Below, one piece after another: positions 18,531-27,530 of a DNA stretch of 64,000 nt (positions within the stretch are counted from its first letter, which is position 1; each line of letters starts with the position of its first letter). A program made the position numbers and the translations under genes. The stretch lies in NCBI GenBank assembly GCA_963847665.1, contig CAWKAO010000007.1, positions 78,981 through 142,980 on the forward strand, given 5' to 3'. The notes under the pieces were generated by a model, which searched no databases, was not told the DNA's origin, and worked only from the letters and a program-made list of their open reading frames with translations. This stretch comes from CAWKAO01 sp963847665. GTDB taxonomy: Bacteria; Actinomycetota; Humimicrobiia; Humimicrobiales; Humimicrobiaceae.

Positions 18531-18710
18531 TTAAAAAATAAACCTTACCAAAAATATGATCACTGTAACTATAAAGCCGGCAATAAGTATGAAAAAGATT
18601 ATTCTTGATACAAGACATCCAGCCCTGGCAACTCCCCTGAATCCAAAAATACCTGCGACAATCGATAGCACCAGGAATATTACAGCAATTGTGACCAATA
18701 GAATAAACAT
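18531..18710 (-). CDS. Small DUF1328-like membrane protein (59 residues)
   Basis: A short frame reading MFILLVTIAVIFLVLSIVAG, then IFGFRGVARAG, then a second hydrophobic helix (IIFFILIAGFIVTVIIFL) matches the DUF1328/YtjA pattern: two helices joined by a GFxGxAxxA-like turn. It lies upstream of the glycosyltransferase on the same strand, 80 bases away. Such proteins are stress-associated and of unknown function. The overlapping plus-strand frame is its shadow. Confidence 0.75.
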   Translation of the reverse strand: MFILLVTIAVIFLVLSIVAGIFGFRGVARAGCLVSRIIFFILIAGFIVTVIIFLVRFIF

Positions 18711-18933
18711 AATCTCATATTATATATTACTGCACCTGACTTTAACAATATAAGCATCCTGCTTTTTAAAAAATAACAATATTTTGATCATATTTTTTAT
18801 CCTCGTGTAAAAGATGCTTTTTGCTTAAAAATTTTTTATTGTTTTTACCAAATACTGACTTTTTATTATAAAAAATAATGATTTAATCTATAATAATAAG
18901 AATATTGTAATGGATATTATAAGAGGTGAGGTT

Positions 18934-19266
18934 ATGCCGGAAAATAACAGTTCGAAAAAAAACCCGTCAGAGTCTTTTGCGGATATGATGCGGGAATTTG
19001 GAAACGCTCTCAGTGAGATATTTAATGATCCTGTACTGAAGGAAAAAGCGAGGGACTTTGGCGACAGCGCCACTGCTTCAGCAAAAGCATTCGCAGGTAG
19101 ATTTAAAGATGAAGAAGTAAAAGGCAAGTTCAAGGACCTTGGTAATACAGCAAAAAATTTTGGTGAAAGCATCGCAGATTATTTCCGGGAAGATAAAACT
19201 GAAAAAAACAGCAAGAAAAATGAAGATAAGGACCCCGAAGAAATTCAAAAAAAAAATAACATATGA
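18934..19266 (+). CDS. Hypothetical charged protein, 110 residues
   Basis: The start at ATG 18934 is set by the Shine-Dalgarno AGAGGTGAGG just before it. The protein is helical and strongly charged: two similar segments (FADMMREFGNALSEIFND and FKDLGNTAKNFGESIADYF) suggest an internal repeat of amphipathic helices, and the last 25 residues are Lys/Asp/Glu-rich. It resembles late-embryogenesis or YtxH-like stress proteins in composition only. It overlaps nothing and is followed at 26 bases by a membrane protein. Confidence 0.6.
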   Translation: MPENNSSKKNPSESFADMMREFGNALSEIFNDPVLKEKARDFGDSATASAKAFAGRFKDEEVKGKFKDLGNTAKNFGESIADYFREDKTEKNSKKNEDKDPEEIQKKNNI

Positions 19267-19291
19267 GAAAAATGGTGAAAAGGGGCAGATT

Positions 19292-19804
19292 ATGGAAGAA
19301 AAAAATAATGTGATAAAAAAAGAATATTCTGGCACCAGTAGGACAGCCAGGATAACTGGCTATAGTTTTGCCATTGCATGGACGATAGCTTTTTTAGTTT
19401 TTTTTAATTTTTTTAGCCGTTATATTGCATATTATGAGTATGACACTACCACACAGGTCTGGACTATGTTTCCGCTTATAACTGAAAGATTTAATGCATG
19501 GCTGCCCATACTCAATGCTTCAATGACAGCTTCGATTCTGGGAAATATTGTTCTTATAATAAACGATAGTTTTTATTTTAATAATATTACGAATATTGTG
19601 ATGCACCTTTTCGGAATAGCCTCAGTATCCACATTGTTTGTCCTGTTTCCATTTGATTTCAGTTCCATCCCTGACGTGACACTTAATCCTATTTTATTTC
19701 CTATTTTTAAAATAGTACTGATTTTGATAATTGTCGGACTATCAATAGGAGTGATGGTAAGATTCATAAAAATAATAGTTAAGGCCGTGAGGCCAGAAAT
19801 ATAA
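19292..19804 (+). CDS. Hypothetical membrane protein, 170 residues
   Basis: The ATG at 19292 is preceded by AAAAGGGG and gives MEEKNNVIKKEYSG followed by four predicted membrane helices (FAIAWTIAFLVFFNFF, a second near residue 70, one near 105, and one near 140). No family recognised. Spacing suggests co-transcription with the charged protein before it and the phosphoesterase 24 bases after it. Confidence 0.6.
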   Translation: MEEKNNVIKKEYSGTSRTARITGYSFAIAWTIAFLVFFNFFSRYIAYYEYDTTTQVWTMFPLITERFNAWLPILNASMTASILGNIVLIINDSFYFNNITNIVMHLFGIASVSTLFVLFPFDFSSIPDVTLNPILFPIFKIVLILIIVGLSIGVMVRFIKIIVKAVRPEI

Positions 19805-19827
19805 ATTCAGACAAAAGAGGGACTAAC

Positions 19828-21291
19828 TTGAAAACAAAAAAATTTACAATACTTCACTCAAACGATATACATGGCGACTTTCTTGCGGAAGTAAACGGGG
19901 AAAAGGGAAATCTTATCGGCGGACTGTCATTGCTTTCCGGCTATATCAACGATGTGCGAAAAGAAGAGGAAAATGTCCTGTATTTGATTTCCGGTGACAT
20001 GGTCCAGGGCTCACTTATCGATCTTGAGTTTAAAGGAATATCGACAATCGAGATCATGAACTACCTCTCTCCTGATGTAGTAGCCGTCGGAAACCACGAG
20101 CTCGACTATGGTCTGCCGCACCTGCTGTTTCTTGAAAAGATTGCTAACTTCCCAATTGTCAATGCAAACCTTTATATCAAAAAATATAATAAGAGGCTTT
20201 TACAGCCTTATATCATTTTGAAAAAGGCTGGTTTTGATATTCTGTTTACCGGCATTATCACTGAAAAAGTACTGGACTCTTTAAAACAGGATAGATTGAT
20301 AGGTAGTTTTATTTCACTTGAGGAAGCGAGTGCAGAAGTGGGTAAAATAACCAATGCTTATAAAAATGATGATATTGACCTTACAGTACTGCTGACCCAT
20401 ATCGGCTTTGAATCTGATATAGAGCTCGCCAGGATGTTAAAGCCTGAGTGGGGAGTCGATATGATAATCGGTGGTCATTCACACACCATCCTTGAGAAAC
20501 CAGAAGAAGTAAATAATATTCTCATCTCACAGGCAGGTACGGGTTCGGACCAGGTGGGCAGGTATGACATTATTGTGGACGATGACACAAACAGCATAAT
20601 AGAGTATAAATGGAAATTAGTACGGATAGAAGATGGTCTTGCAGAGCCGGACATGGAGCTTCAGGAATATATAAATTCTTTTAAGGAAACAGTTGACAGG
20701 AAGTATAATACTATAATATGTAAGTTTACAAAAAAATTAACCCATCCTTTAAGGGAGGTAGAGACCGAGCTGGGAAATCTAATCGCTGATGGTTTTGCTT
20801 ATATGTCTGAGTGCGATGTTATGCTTGTAGGAAGCGGTTCAATAAGGGTAAAGGAAATGGGCCCCATCGTCACTTTAAAGGATTTCAAGAGCTGTTTCCC
20901 GTATGATGATTCCCTAAATAGATTTACTGTAAACGGTGAAAAATTAATAAGGATATTTTCTCATTTCATGCGCAAAGAAAACAGGAATGGCGAGGGTGAA
21001 TGCTACCAGGTCAATTCCAGAGTCAAGGCTGTCTATGACGATGAGAAGAGCGAGCTGATCTCCCTGGAAATATCGGGTAAAGAAGTGTCGGATTCAAGTG
21101 ACTATACTGTCTGTCTGCAGGGATATCACTTCAATAATTGCTCTGCTTATCTTGCTGTTTCCAACGAGGAATTGATAGAGAACAAAGAGCATAAAGTCAT
21201 CTCTACTTCTGCCCAGGAAGTGCTTGAAGAATACCTGAGAAACAACAATAACTTTGGCAGCAGGATAGAAGGAAGGTTATTATACAGGTAG
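19828..21291 (+). CDS. 5'-nucleotidase/2',3'-cyclic phosphodiesterase-like metallophosphoesterase
   Basis: The 487-residue protein has an N-terminal calcineurin-like domain with the full metal motif set (HSNDIHGDF, SGDMVQG, VGNHELDYG, LLTHIGF, GGHSHT) and a C-terminal 5'-nucleotidase domain (about 300-470, including the substrate region GSGSIRVKEMGPIVTLKDF). There is no signal peptide, so it resembles the cytosolic YunD branch. TTG start at 19828 behind AGAGGGA. Confidence 0.9.
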   Translation: MKTKKFTILHSNDIHGDFLAEVNGEKGNLIGGLSLLSGYINDVRKEEENVLYLISGDMVQGSLIDLEFKGISTIEIMNYLSPDVVAVGNHELDYGLPHLLFLEKIANFPIVNANLYIKKYNKRLLQPYIILKKAGFDILFTGIITEKVLDSLKQDRLIGSFISLEEASAEVGKITNAYKNDDIDLTVLLTHIGFESDIELARMLKPEWGVDMIIGGHSHTILEKPEEVNNILISQAGTGSDQVGRYDIIVDDDTNSIIEYKWKLVRIEDGLAEPDMELQEYINSFKETVDRKYNTIICKFTKKLTHPLREVETELGNLIADGFAYMSECDVMLVGSGSIRVKEMGPIVTLKDFKSCFPYDDSLNRFTVNGEKLIRIFSHFMRKENRNGEGECYQVNSRVKAVYDDEKSELISLEISGKEVSDSSDYTVCLQGYHFNNCSAYLAVSNEELIENKEHKVISTSAQEVLEEYLRNNNNFGSRIEGRLLYR

Positions 21292-21296
21292 ACTTT

Positions 21297-22127
21297 TCAG
21301 GAAGATAAAAACCCGCCGTCTACCGGGATCAAGGCACCCTGCACATAACTTGCAAGGTTACTGCTCAAAAACAACGCCACCTTTGCGACTTCATCAGGAT
21401 CCCCCCACCTGCCAAGAGCAAGTCTTGTCTGGAAATCATAACCTGTCTTTAAAAGGTTAAATTTAAAACCGCTGATTGCCTTCCTTACCAGGTTATCAGT
21501 GCCCTGGGTCTTTATAGCTCCTGGAAGTATTACGTTTATCCTGAAACCATCTTTTCCATAATCCCTTGCAAGGGATCTTGTCAGAGCTATTACCCCTGAC
21601 TTGCTTACACAGTAGTGAGCAAGGTCCTCCTTGAATGGCAGTATGGCTTCTATTGAAGACAGGTTTATTATTATACCGCCCCTGCCAAGCCGCTTTTTTA
21701 TAAAGTTCTGGCACATCCAGAAAACAGAATTAAGATTGACATCAAGTGTATTTTTGTAAAACTTCTCATCGACTTCCAGGAAATCTAAAAAGGGGTATAT
21801 GCCTGCATTATTTATCAAAATATCCGGGATGATTTTCCCGAATGAATCCCAGAGGTCATCTATTTCTTTTTTAACGGAAAGATCGATCTTACAGACCTTT
21901 TTTTCACAGGTTATATTTTTTATATAGTCTTTTGTATCGATTAAGCCCTTCTCATCTAAATCCACAAGGATTAGATCAGAACCTGCTTCAGCAAACCTTT
22001 TTGCAATTGACCTGCCAATTCCTGAAGCAGCACCTGTTATCAGGGTCCTTTTGGCCTCAAGGGAGATAAGCTTTGATAGAGCTATAAGTTTGGGAAAGCT
22101 TTTCCTGAATCTTCTCATCAAGGTCAA
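21297..22127 (-). CDS. Short-chain dehydrogenase/reductase
   Basis: This 276-residue classical SDR has the cofactor motif TLITGAASGIGRSIAKRF, VDLDE after beta-2 (an acidic residue that favours NAD), NNAGIY, a catalytic Ser (INLSSIEA) and the YxxxK motif (HYCVSKSG), ending with VDGGFLSS. It carries about 25 extra N-terminal residues. The substrate is unknown. It is convergent with the phosphoesterase gene, 5 bases apart. Confidence 0.9.
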   Translation of the reverse strand: MTLMRRFRKSFPKLIALSKLISLEAKRTLITGAASGIGRSIAKRFAEAGSDLILVDLDEKGLIDTKDYIKNITCEKKVCKIDLSVKKEIDDLWDSFGKIIPDILINNAGIYPFLDFLEVDEKFYKNTLDVNLNSVFWMCQNFIKKRLGRGGIIINLSSIEAILPFKEDLAHYCVSKSGVIALTRSLARDYGKDGFRINVILPGAIKTQGTDNLVRKAISGFKFNLLKTGYDFQTRLALGRWGDPDEVAKVALFLSSNLASYVQGALIPVDGGFLSS

Positions 22128-22319
22128 TCCTCACTATATGTTTAATTATGTGAAGCCTGAAACCTGGCTATATTTAAGATTATATATCCTAAAAAAAATT
22201 TTTTCTATTTTTTGCTAAAGTATTTTAAATCACTATCCGATATTATATAAAGTAAAGTATAAATAATTGTAATAATATATAAATTAATATTTTAATAATA
22301 TATTCAATAAAATTTATAG

Positions 22320-22348
22320 TTGACAAATTAATTATTAAATGTAATAAT
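22320..22348 (+). promoter_or_regulatory. Candidate promoter of the first pilin locus
   Basis: TTGACA at 22320-22325 is followed by TAATAA(T) at a 16-17 base spacing, in very AT-rich sequence upstream of the HTH gene. The rest of the 280-base gap 22128-22409 shows nothing else I can support. No riboswitch-like motif is present here, unlike the second pilin copy. Confidence 0.55.
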
Positions 22349-22409
22349 ACAAATCTATATAAAGGTATTTATAGTTTATAAGAATTTTTACAAACAGACG
22401 GGGTTTCTT

Positions 22410-22613
22410 ATGGATAATTTTTACAAAGTAAGTGAAGTAGCAAAGATCTTCAATGTAAAACCTATAACGATCAGGAAATGGTGCCAGTCAGGTAATATAA
22501 CTGCAAAAAAATTTGGAAAAAGCTGGTACATCTTCAAGGATGAACTTGCAGAACTTATGAACTCATCCAAGAAAAATAATAATAATGGTTCCGTTAAAGC
22601 CGAGTATTTGTGA
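22410..22613 (+). CDS. Small HTH (MerR/excisionase-type) DNA-binding protein
   Basis: The 67-residue protein consists of one helix-turn-helix domain of the HTH_17 / excisionase class (YKVSEVAKIFNVKPITIRKW, then KFGKSWYIFKDEL) plus a short tail. It ends 14 bases before the first flp pilin gene; its stop codon lies inside the pilin's leader, so the two are surely co-transcribed. It may be a local regulator of the Tad locus. The last three codons and stop of this gene are also found upstream of the second pilin copy as a fossil. Confidence 0.8.
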   Translation: MDNFYKVSEVAKIFNVKPITIRKWCQSGNITAKKFGKSWYIFKDELAELMNSSKKNNNNGSVKAEYL

Positions 22614-22627
22614 GGGAGGTGAAAAAG

Positions 22628-22819
22628 ATGAAGAAATTTTTTACAAAAGTAGCGTACTATCTTACCAAGAGAGAGAAAGGTGCAACAGCAGTAGAATATG
22701 CACTGATAGTCGCTCTCATAGCGCTTGCAATAGTAGTAGCAGTAACAGCAGTAGGTGGTGGTTTGAACACAGCATTTACAAATATTGCAACCCAGGTCGA
22801 AGGCGCATTCGGCAGCTAA
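22628..22819 (+). CDS. flp: Flp-type pilin, copy 1
   Basis: The 63-residue prepilin has a short basic leader, the TadV-type cleavage context KGATAVEYALI (cut after Gly, Glu at +5 and Tyr at +6), then a hydrophobic helix and GLNTAFTNIATQV. This is the major subunit of Tad (Flp) pili used for adhesion. GGGAGGTG lies 6-13 bases before the ATG, which sets this start over the upstream GTG. It is identical in protein sequence to the second copy at 28189. Confidence 0.95.
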   Translation: MKKFFTKVAYYLTKREKGATAVEYALIVALIALAIVVAVTAVGGGLNTAFTNIATQVEGAFGS

Positions 22820-22852
22820 GAGACAGAATCCTATACGTAGGATGTAGTTATT

Positions 22853-22891
22853 GATATCCAGTGATATAAAAGAGTTGTATCACTGGATATC
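22853..22891 (+). other. Strong intergenic RNA hairpin after pilin (copy 1)
   Basis: A perfect 14-bp stem (GATATCCAGTGATA with TATCACTGGATATC) and 11-base loop lies 33 bases after the pilin stop. No T-run follows, so it is not an intrinsic terminator. Its likely role is protecting the abundant pilin mRNA from 3' decay and lowering tadE expression relative to flp. Confidence 0.75.
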
Positions 22892-22986
22892 ATACGTTAA
22901 GAGGATCTGTAGTGACAAAAAGAAATAAAAAGCGGCTTATATTTATAAAAAGTGATGTTTAGAAAATAATAAAAAATAGTATTGAA

Positions 22987-23379
22987 ATGCTAAAAAAAAT
23001 AATCAAGAGACTTAAAATAAGAAATCAGAAAGGTGCTACAGCGGTAGAATTTGCCCTGATACTTCCTATTCTGGTCATGATGCTTTTCGGTATATTCCAA
23101 TTTGGCATTGTATATAATAACTGGATAGCACTGACCCATGCAGCAAGAGAGGGAGCAAGGCTTGCTGCAGTTGGCGCATACAGTGAACAGGCTGTCATCG
23201 ATAGTGCACCTTCAGTAACTATTGGAAACATTAATATTTCAGGACAGGATGGAAATATCGGCGACCCCGTGACCGTAACCGTCCAGGGAACCGTGCTTGA
23301 TGTCCAGATCCCTTTTGTTGGCGGATGGCCTATCCAGCTGGAGAGTACTGCAACCATGAGGATAGAACAGACTGAATAA
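22987..23379 (+). CDS. tadE: TadE-like pseudopilin, copy 1
   Basis: The 130-residue protein has an N-terminal basic stretch, the prepilin-like motif KGATAVEFALILPILVMML, then the TadE segment with THAAREGARLAAVG and a beta-rich C-terminus. TadE-type minor pilins are processed by the same peptidase as Flp and are needed for pilus assembly. It is almost identical to copy 2 (one residue differs, Ile versus Met in AVxDSAPS). Confidence 0.93.
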   Translation: MLKKIIKRLKIRNQKGATAVEFALILPILVMMLFGIFQFGIVYNNWIALTHAAREGARLAAVGAYSEQAVIDSAPSVTIGNINISGQDGNIGDPVTVTVQGTVLDVQIPFVGGWPIQLESTATMRIEQTE

Positions 23380-23463
23380 AGCCGATTTAATATTATTTGG
23401 TTTTACTTTGTAAATCAAAGATTGGTTTCTTATCCAATTAATTAAAAAGATAAGGTATCAGTT

Positions 23464-24462
23464 ATGAATAAAGAAATTTTAAAAAAAATTATGCCTTTTA
23501 AAAAGTTTATAAAAAATGATCTAAAAAGACAGAACGGCCAGGTCGCAGTTTTTGTCGGAATAGCACTTGTAGCTTTAGTCGGTATGCTTTCATATGTGAT
23601 TGATGAAGGCATCATCTATGAATCCCGAAGGTCTTTCCAGACAGTAGCAGATTCTGCAGCGCTTGCAGGGGCACAGGAACTGCCGGAAAATCCTTCTGCT
23701 GCTATACAGGCAGCAATAGATTATGCAGAAATGCATGAAGCAGCCCTGTCGGAATCAGATATAAGCATTAGTTCTACATATACTTCAGATGACACCATAA
23801 TGGTGACTTCTTCTGATTCTACAAAGCCTCTTGTCTTTGCCGGGGTCTTTGGAAAAAATAGCACTCCGGTAGGGGCTGATGCAACGGCGGTTGTAGGTTC
23901 ACCGGCAGAGTACAATAATGTTGTGCCTATTGGTATTCTTGAAGATGACTGGGTACCTGGGGAGGAGTATATCTTAAAATGGGGACCCCAGGAAGATGGC
24001 CACAATCATGGCAATTTTGGCCCTCTATCGCTCGGAGGGACAGGGGCAGATAATTACAGGGATAAATTAAGGGAAGGATATAGCGGATCACTATGTGTAG
24101 GTGATGTTGTAGAAACGGAACCCGGTAACATGATGGGACCAACAGTTACGGGTGTTGGTGATAGGATAAATGATTATCCTGATTACAATTTTAACGACTT
24201 TGATGAACTGACTACATTTGACGGTAGTATATACAAATTACTTGAAAGTCTTGACAGCCAGTATGTCATGTGCCCTATTATTGACTGGGTCCCGTATGGA
24301 AGGGAAGAAGTCACAATACTTGGATTTGTTCCTTTTATTATAACTAAAGTTCAGGGTTCTAAAGTGTACGGGACTTTTATTGACAAAGCATTGATCGTCA
24401 CTGAAGGCGAGATCACGGCAGCGAGTGAATATGGCATTCACGTTATCAGGTTAGTAGATTAA
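23464..24462 (+). CDS. TadG-like Tad-locus protein
   Basis: The 332-residue protein starts with a cytosolic basic segment, then the TadG N-terminal pattern (NGQVAVFVGIALVALVGMLS, SRRSFQTVADSAALAGAQEL), a membrane helix carrying a large extracytoplasmic domain. The rest has no recognised domain. It follows tadE copy 1 by 84 bases and has no second copy. Confidence 0.85.
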   Translation: MNKEILKKIMPFKKFIKNDLKRQNGQVAVFVGIALVALVGMLSYVIDEGIIYESRRSFQTVADSAALAGAQELPENPSAAIQAAIDYAEMHEAALSESDISISSTYTSDDTIMVTSSDSTKPLVFAGVFGKNSTPVGADATAVVGSPAEYNNVVPIGILEDDWVPGEEYILKWGPQEDGHNHGNFGPLSLGGTGADNYRDKLREGYSGSLCVGDVVETEPGNMMGPTVTGVGDRINDYPDYNFNDFDELTTFDGSIYKLLESLDSQYVMCPIIDWVPYGREEVTILGFVPFIITKVQGSKVYGTFIDKALIVTEGEITAASEYGIHVIRLVD

Positions 24463-24801
24463 AATCATCACTAGTTCTTTCCCTTTTCAAATTTTTTAAT
24501 GACCACTTTTCATTTCCATTATTGCAGATTTTTTAAATGCTGCATCTAAAGATGCAAATCCTTACATTATTAAAAAAACGAATTTTTACCTTACTGGTGA
24601 AAAATTAATACACAACCACAGAAGATCTTTCCCCCTATCAAACTCTTTTTCTAAAGTTTGAGGCTCTTGCTTTTGCTACTACCTAAATCAGTAAATATAG
24701 TAATAAAATTTATGGGGGAGAGGGAGGTGGCAAAAAAGGAATAAATCAGCTTTCTATGTAAATCGATTATAGATGTCTGTAAAAAGAAAATGTTTGTAAA
24801 T
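24463..24801. other. Intergenic region between convergent tadG-like and GGDEF genes
   Basis: In these 340 bases I see only imperfect hairpins, such as TCAAAC...GTTTGA near 24640-24665 and GCATCTAAAGATGC near 24541. No classic T-run terminator and no supported coding frame is present. A purine-rich ggggagagggaggtgg at 24715 resembles a ribosome site but no gene follows it. Confidence 0.5.
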
Positions 24802-27405
24802 CTATTGAGGGACCAGAGTGTATTCCAGCTCTTTTTTTATTTGAGGCAACACATTGTTAACAAATTTTTTTACCAGAGTAGGATCAAATTGGGATTCACT
24901 GCAACGCTTCAGCTCTTCTATGGCTTCTTCTTCGGTTATTGCATCCTTATAAGGTCTGTGATTGATCATAACATCATAAGCATCAATGATGTGTAGCAAT
25001 CTTGAAATCAGTGGTATTTCCTCTCCTTTTAAACCTTTAGGGTAACCATTGCCATCCCATCTTTCATGCGAGTATAAGATAAATTCTGAGACGTGTTTTA
25101 TTGTTGGAGTTAATTTTGCTATTCGATAGCCAGATTCTGAGTGTTTTTTAATAACTTCATACTCCTCTTTACTAAGATTGCTTTGCTTATTTAAAATTTC
25201 ATCAGATATTATGACCTTTCCTATATCATGAAGTTCCGTCGAAAGCACTAACATTTTCTTTTCATATTCATCAAGTCCAACTGAATTACCAAATCTATAA
25301 GCTATATTTTTCAATCTTTGCATATGCTCTTCAGTAATAGAATCTTTTTCAAACATTGTAGCTTGAATTGCAGAAAGTGCAGAATCTATTACTGCGTCTT
25401 TTCTTTGAAGCTTTTTGCTAAAAAGCATATCGTCAGCCTTTTTAAAAATCTCTACAGCATTTTTACCGTTATCCCTTACAGCATAACCAAAAGATATGTT
25501 CAAAGGATAATTAGATGTTTTTTTACTTTCGTTATGTTCATCAATCCTTTGTTCTAGCCTTCCCAGTATTATTTTAATTCCATCTTTATTTATATTTCTA
25601 ATTAATACTGCAAACTCATCTCCACCAATTCTAGAAATAATATCAGATGGCCTGAAAGTCCTGTTTAAAAATTTTGCAGTATTGATTATGATTTTGTCAC
25701 CTTCCTGGTGCCCCAGTGTATCATTTACATACTTTAATCCATCAATATCCAGTACTATTATTCCTACTTTTGAATCTCTTTCTTTAAACATCAGTTCAAG
25801 CTGGTCTTCGAAAAATGCTCGATTATAGAGCTTGGTTAGAGCATCATGGTTGGCTACATATTTAAGTTTATCTTCCATCTTTTTTTTCTCTGTATAATCA
25901 TATCCAATAATGATTACATTAATATTGCTTCCTTCATCACTATTAATTTTTTTAACACTCAAAAGAATAATTTTTTCCTTTTTATCTTTACATTTTATTT
26001 TTGTTTCGAATTCCTCTGAATCACCATTACCGGTTGAACTAATACCTTTTATTTTTTTGATTACTTCTTCTCGCATAGCCTCATCGGGATAAAGTTTTAC
26101 CCATATACTGTCATTATTTAGGACTTCTGCCTTTTTGTAACCACTGATGATTTCTGCAGCTTTATTCCAAATTAAGATTTTTAGATCTTTGTCATATACA
26201 CTTAGCCAAATATTGGCATTGTAAATAACACTTTCCTGGAAAAGACTGAGGTTCTCGGTTTTTTTTATTAATTTTTTTTGTTCAGTTATGTCACTAAAGG
26301 AAAGGAGAGCCCTTGAGGTTTCAGTTCCATTATTTTGAATAATAGAAAATTTCACTATTATATGTTTTTCTATCTTAGGAGAATACAAAAATGTAAATTC
26401 AGATTCATAATTCAATTTACCACTTACGATCCCAGAGATAATCTCTAAGAATAAATCTTTTAATTCCTCTATTAAAAATTGAAATAAATTATTTAGATTG
26501 TATGCTTTTTCCTTTAAATTAAAATAATCATAAACAGCCCTGTTAGCATTTACTATCTTTAAATTATTAATCAAGCCTAATAATATTTTATGGTTTTTTT
26601 CAATGAATAATTTAATATTCTTTATACCTAAATTTTTTAATTCTTTTATCTCTAAATTCAGATTAGATATGTCAAGCTCAATAATAGGATCTGGAGAATA
26701 ATCAAAAAGCGTAAGATATTTATTTGAAAAATCCAACGCTTCATTTTCGGCTTCTGCTATTTTAGAAATATCCTTTAAAAAAATAATATGATAATCATTT
26801 TCTGAAATTTCAGTTGTATAATATTCAAACCATTTCATTTTGCTGTCTTTTGTCAGCAATCTGAGTATATTACTTGAAATATCATAATCACCATTAGCTG
26901 CACTAGCATTATACTGATTAAATACACTAAAATCTTCGGGATATATTATTTCAAATATAGTTTTAGAATTAATATCTTTTTTAGTATACCCTAAAACTTT
27001 ATAAAATTTTTCATTTGCATACTTTATCTCATTCTTAAAAACAATAAGTATGCAGTCATCTAATTTATCAATAGCAGCAAGATATTTTTGTAAATAATCA
27101 AAATTATTTATTTTTTTTAGAAGGATATCTATAAACCCGATTTTACATAGCATTATATTTTTTTTGTTTTTAAAATCTTCAAAGGATATTTTGGATTTGG
27201 ATCGGAGAGAAATCAATGATCTAATTTCTATCAATAAGTTTTCTAATTCAACTTCATTTAAAACAGTTAACTTTTTTTTCTTATTTTTAATAAAAAGTGT
27301 TGTTATTATTGAGATAATAGATATCAAGGCAAAGATAAAAATTCCTAAAAATATTTTTAGTACTGGACTTAGACTTATGATTTGGTTTATAAAGTCACTA
27401 ATCAT
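24802..27405 (-). CDS. Membrane PAS-GGDEF-HD-GYP protein (c-di-GMP synthesis and degradation)
   Basis: The 867-residue protein has an N-terminal membrane helix (about 15-35), three PAS-like segments (about 85-210, 265-380, 395-510), then a GGDEF domain with the intact active site (RIGGDEFAVLI) and an inhibitory RxxD (RPSD) exactly five residues before it. Last is an HD-GYP phosphodiesterase domain with ELHDIGKV and HERWDGNGYPKGLKGEEIP. Both catalytic motifs look intact, so it may make and break c-di-GMP in response to PAS signals. The gene lies behind its own c-di-GMP-II riboswitch and terminator. Confidence 0.93.
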   Translation of the reverse strand: MISDFINQIISLSPVLKIFLGIFIFALISIISIITTLFIKNKKKKLTVLNEVELENLLIEIRSLISLRSKSKISFEDFKNKKNIMLCKIGFIDILLKKINNFDYLQKYLAAIDKLDDCILIVFKNEIKYANEKFYKVLGYTKKDINSKTIFEIIYPEDFSVFNQYNASAANGDYDISSNILRLLTKDSKMKWFEYYTTEISENDYHIIFLKDISKIAEAENEALDFSNKYLTLFDYSPDPIIELDISNLNLEIKELKNLGIKNIKLFIEKNHKILLGLINNLKIVNANRAVYDYFNLKEKAYNLNNLFQFLIEELKDLFLEIISGIVSGKLNYESEFTFLYSPKIEKHIIVKFSIIQNNGTETSRALLSFSDITEQKKLIKKTENLSLFQESVIYNANIWLSVYDKDLKILIWNKAAEIISGYKKAEVLNNDSIWVKLYPDEAMREEVIKKIKGISSTGNGDSEEFETKIKCKDKKEKIILLSVKKINSDEGSNINVIIIGYDYTEKKKMEDKLKYVANHDALTKLYNRAFFEDQLELMFKERDSKVGIIVLDIDGLKYVNDTLGHQEGDKIIINTAKFLNRTFRPSDIISRIGGDEFAVLIRNINKDGIKIILGRLEQRIDEHNESKKTSNYPLNISFGYAVRDNGKNAVEIFKKADDMLFSKKLQRKDAVIDSALSAIQATMFEKDSITEEHMQRLKNIAYRFGNSVGLDEYEKKMLVLSTELHDIGKVIISDEILNKQSNLSKEEYEVIKKHSESGYRIAKLTPTIKHVSEFILYSHERWDGNGYPKGLKGEEIPLISRLLHIIDAYDVMINHRPYKDAITEEEAIEELKRCSESQFDPTLVKKFVNNVLPQIKKELEYTLVPQ

Positions 27406-27436
27406 TTATTTCAAATACCTCAAGTTTTAGTCATCT

Positions 27437-27468
27437 AAAAACAAAAAACCGACTATGATTAGTCGGTT
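27437..27468 (-). terminator. Riboswitch expression-platform terminator before GGDEF/HD-GYP gene
   Basis: A 9-bp stem (AACCGACTA with TAGTCGGTT, loop ATCA) is followed by a T-run (TTTTGTTTTT). It lies about 35-60 bases upstream of the ATG at 27405, so it attenuates that gene. Confidence 0.92.
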
Positions 27469-27530
27469 ACGCTACTTGCTCCACTACTCCCAAGCGTCCA
27501 GATTTAGTAGTAGTTTCACAGCATCTAATT
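27437..27530 (-). ncRNA. Cyclic di-GMP-II riboswitch upstream of the GGDEF/HD-GYP gene
   Basis: On the minus strand this leader matches the c-di-GMP-II aptamer. P1 strands lie at 27513-27506 and 27491-27484, enclosing a loop with CUGG. A pseudoknot strand ACGCU (27497-27493) pairs with AGCGU (27473-27469). The family-specific GGAGCAAGUA and AACCGAC follow. Compared with the copy at 28057, P1 shows compensatory changes (U-A to A-U, U-A to C-G) while all unpaired consensus positions are identical. The AACCGAC is also the 5' arm of the terminator, so ligand binding should block termination, giving an ON switch. Confidence 0.9.

Larger units (their letters stand above)
22602..23434 (+). repeat. 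Segmental duplication, copy 1 (flp-tadE)
   Basis: About 830 bases repeated in direct orientation at 28162-28994. The copy starts in the last codons of the HTH gene (gagtatttgtgaggg) and ends 55 bases after tadE (ttggtttcttat). The pilin gene and the following hairpin look identical in both copies; the pilin-tadE spacer differs at many positions; tadE differs at only a few. Confidence 0.95.

Noticed and set aside
18556..18753. Plus-strand 65-codon frame
   Set aside because: Shadow of the DUF1328-like protein on the minus strand.
22585..22854. 89-codon frame overlapping the pilin
   Set aside because: Low-complexity Ser/Arg shadow of flp in another frame, duplicated only because the segment is duplicated.
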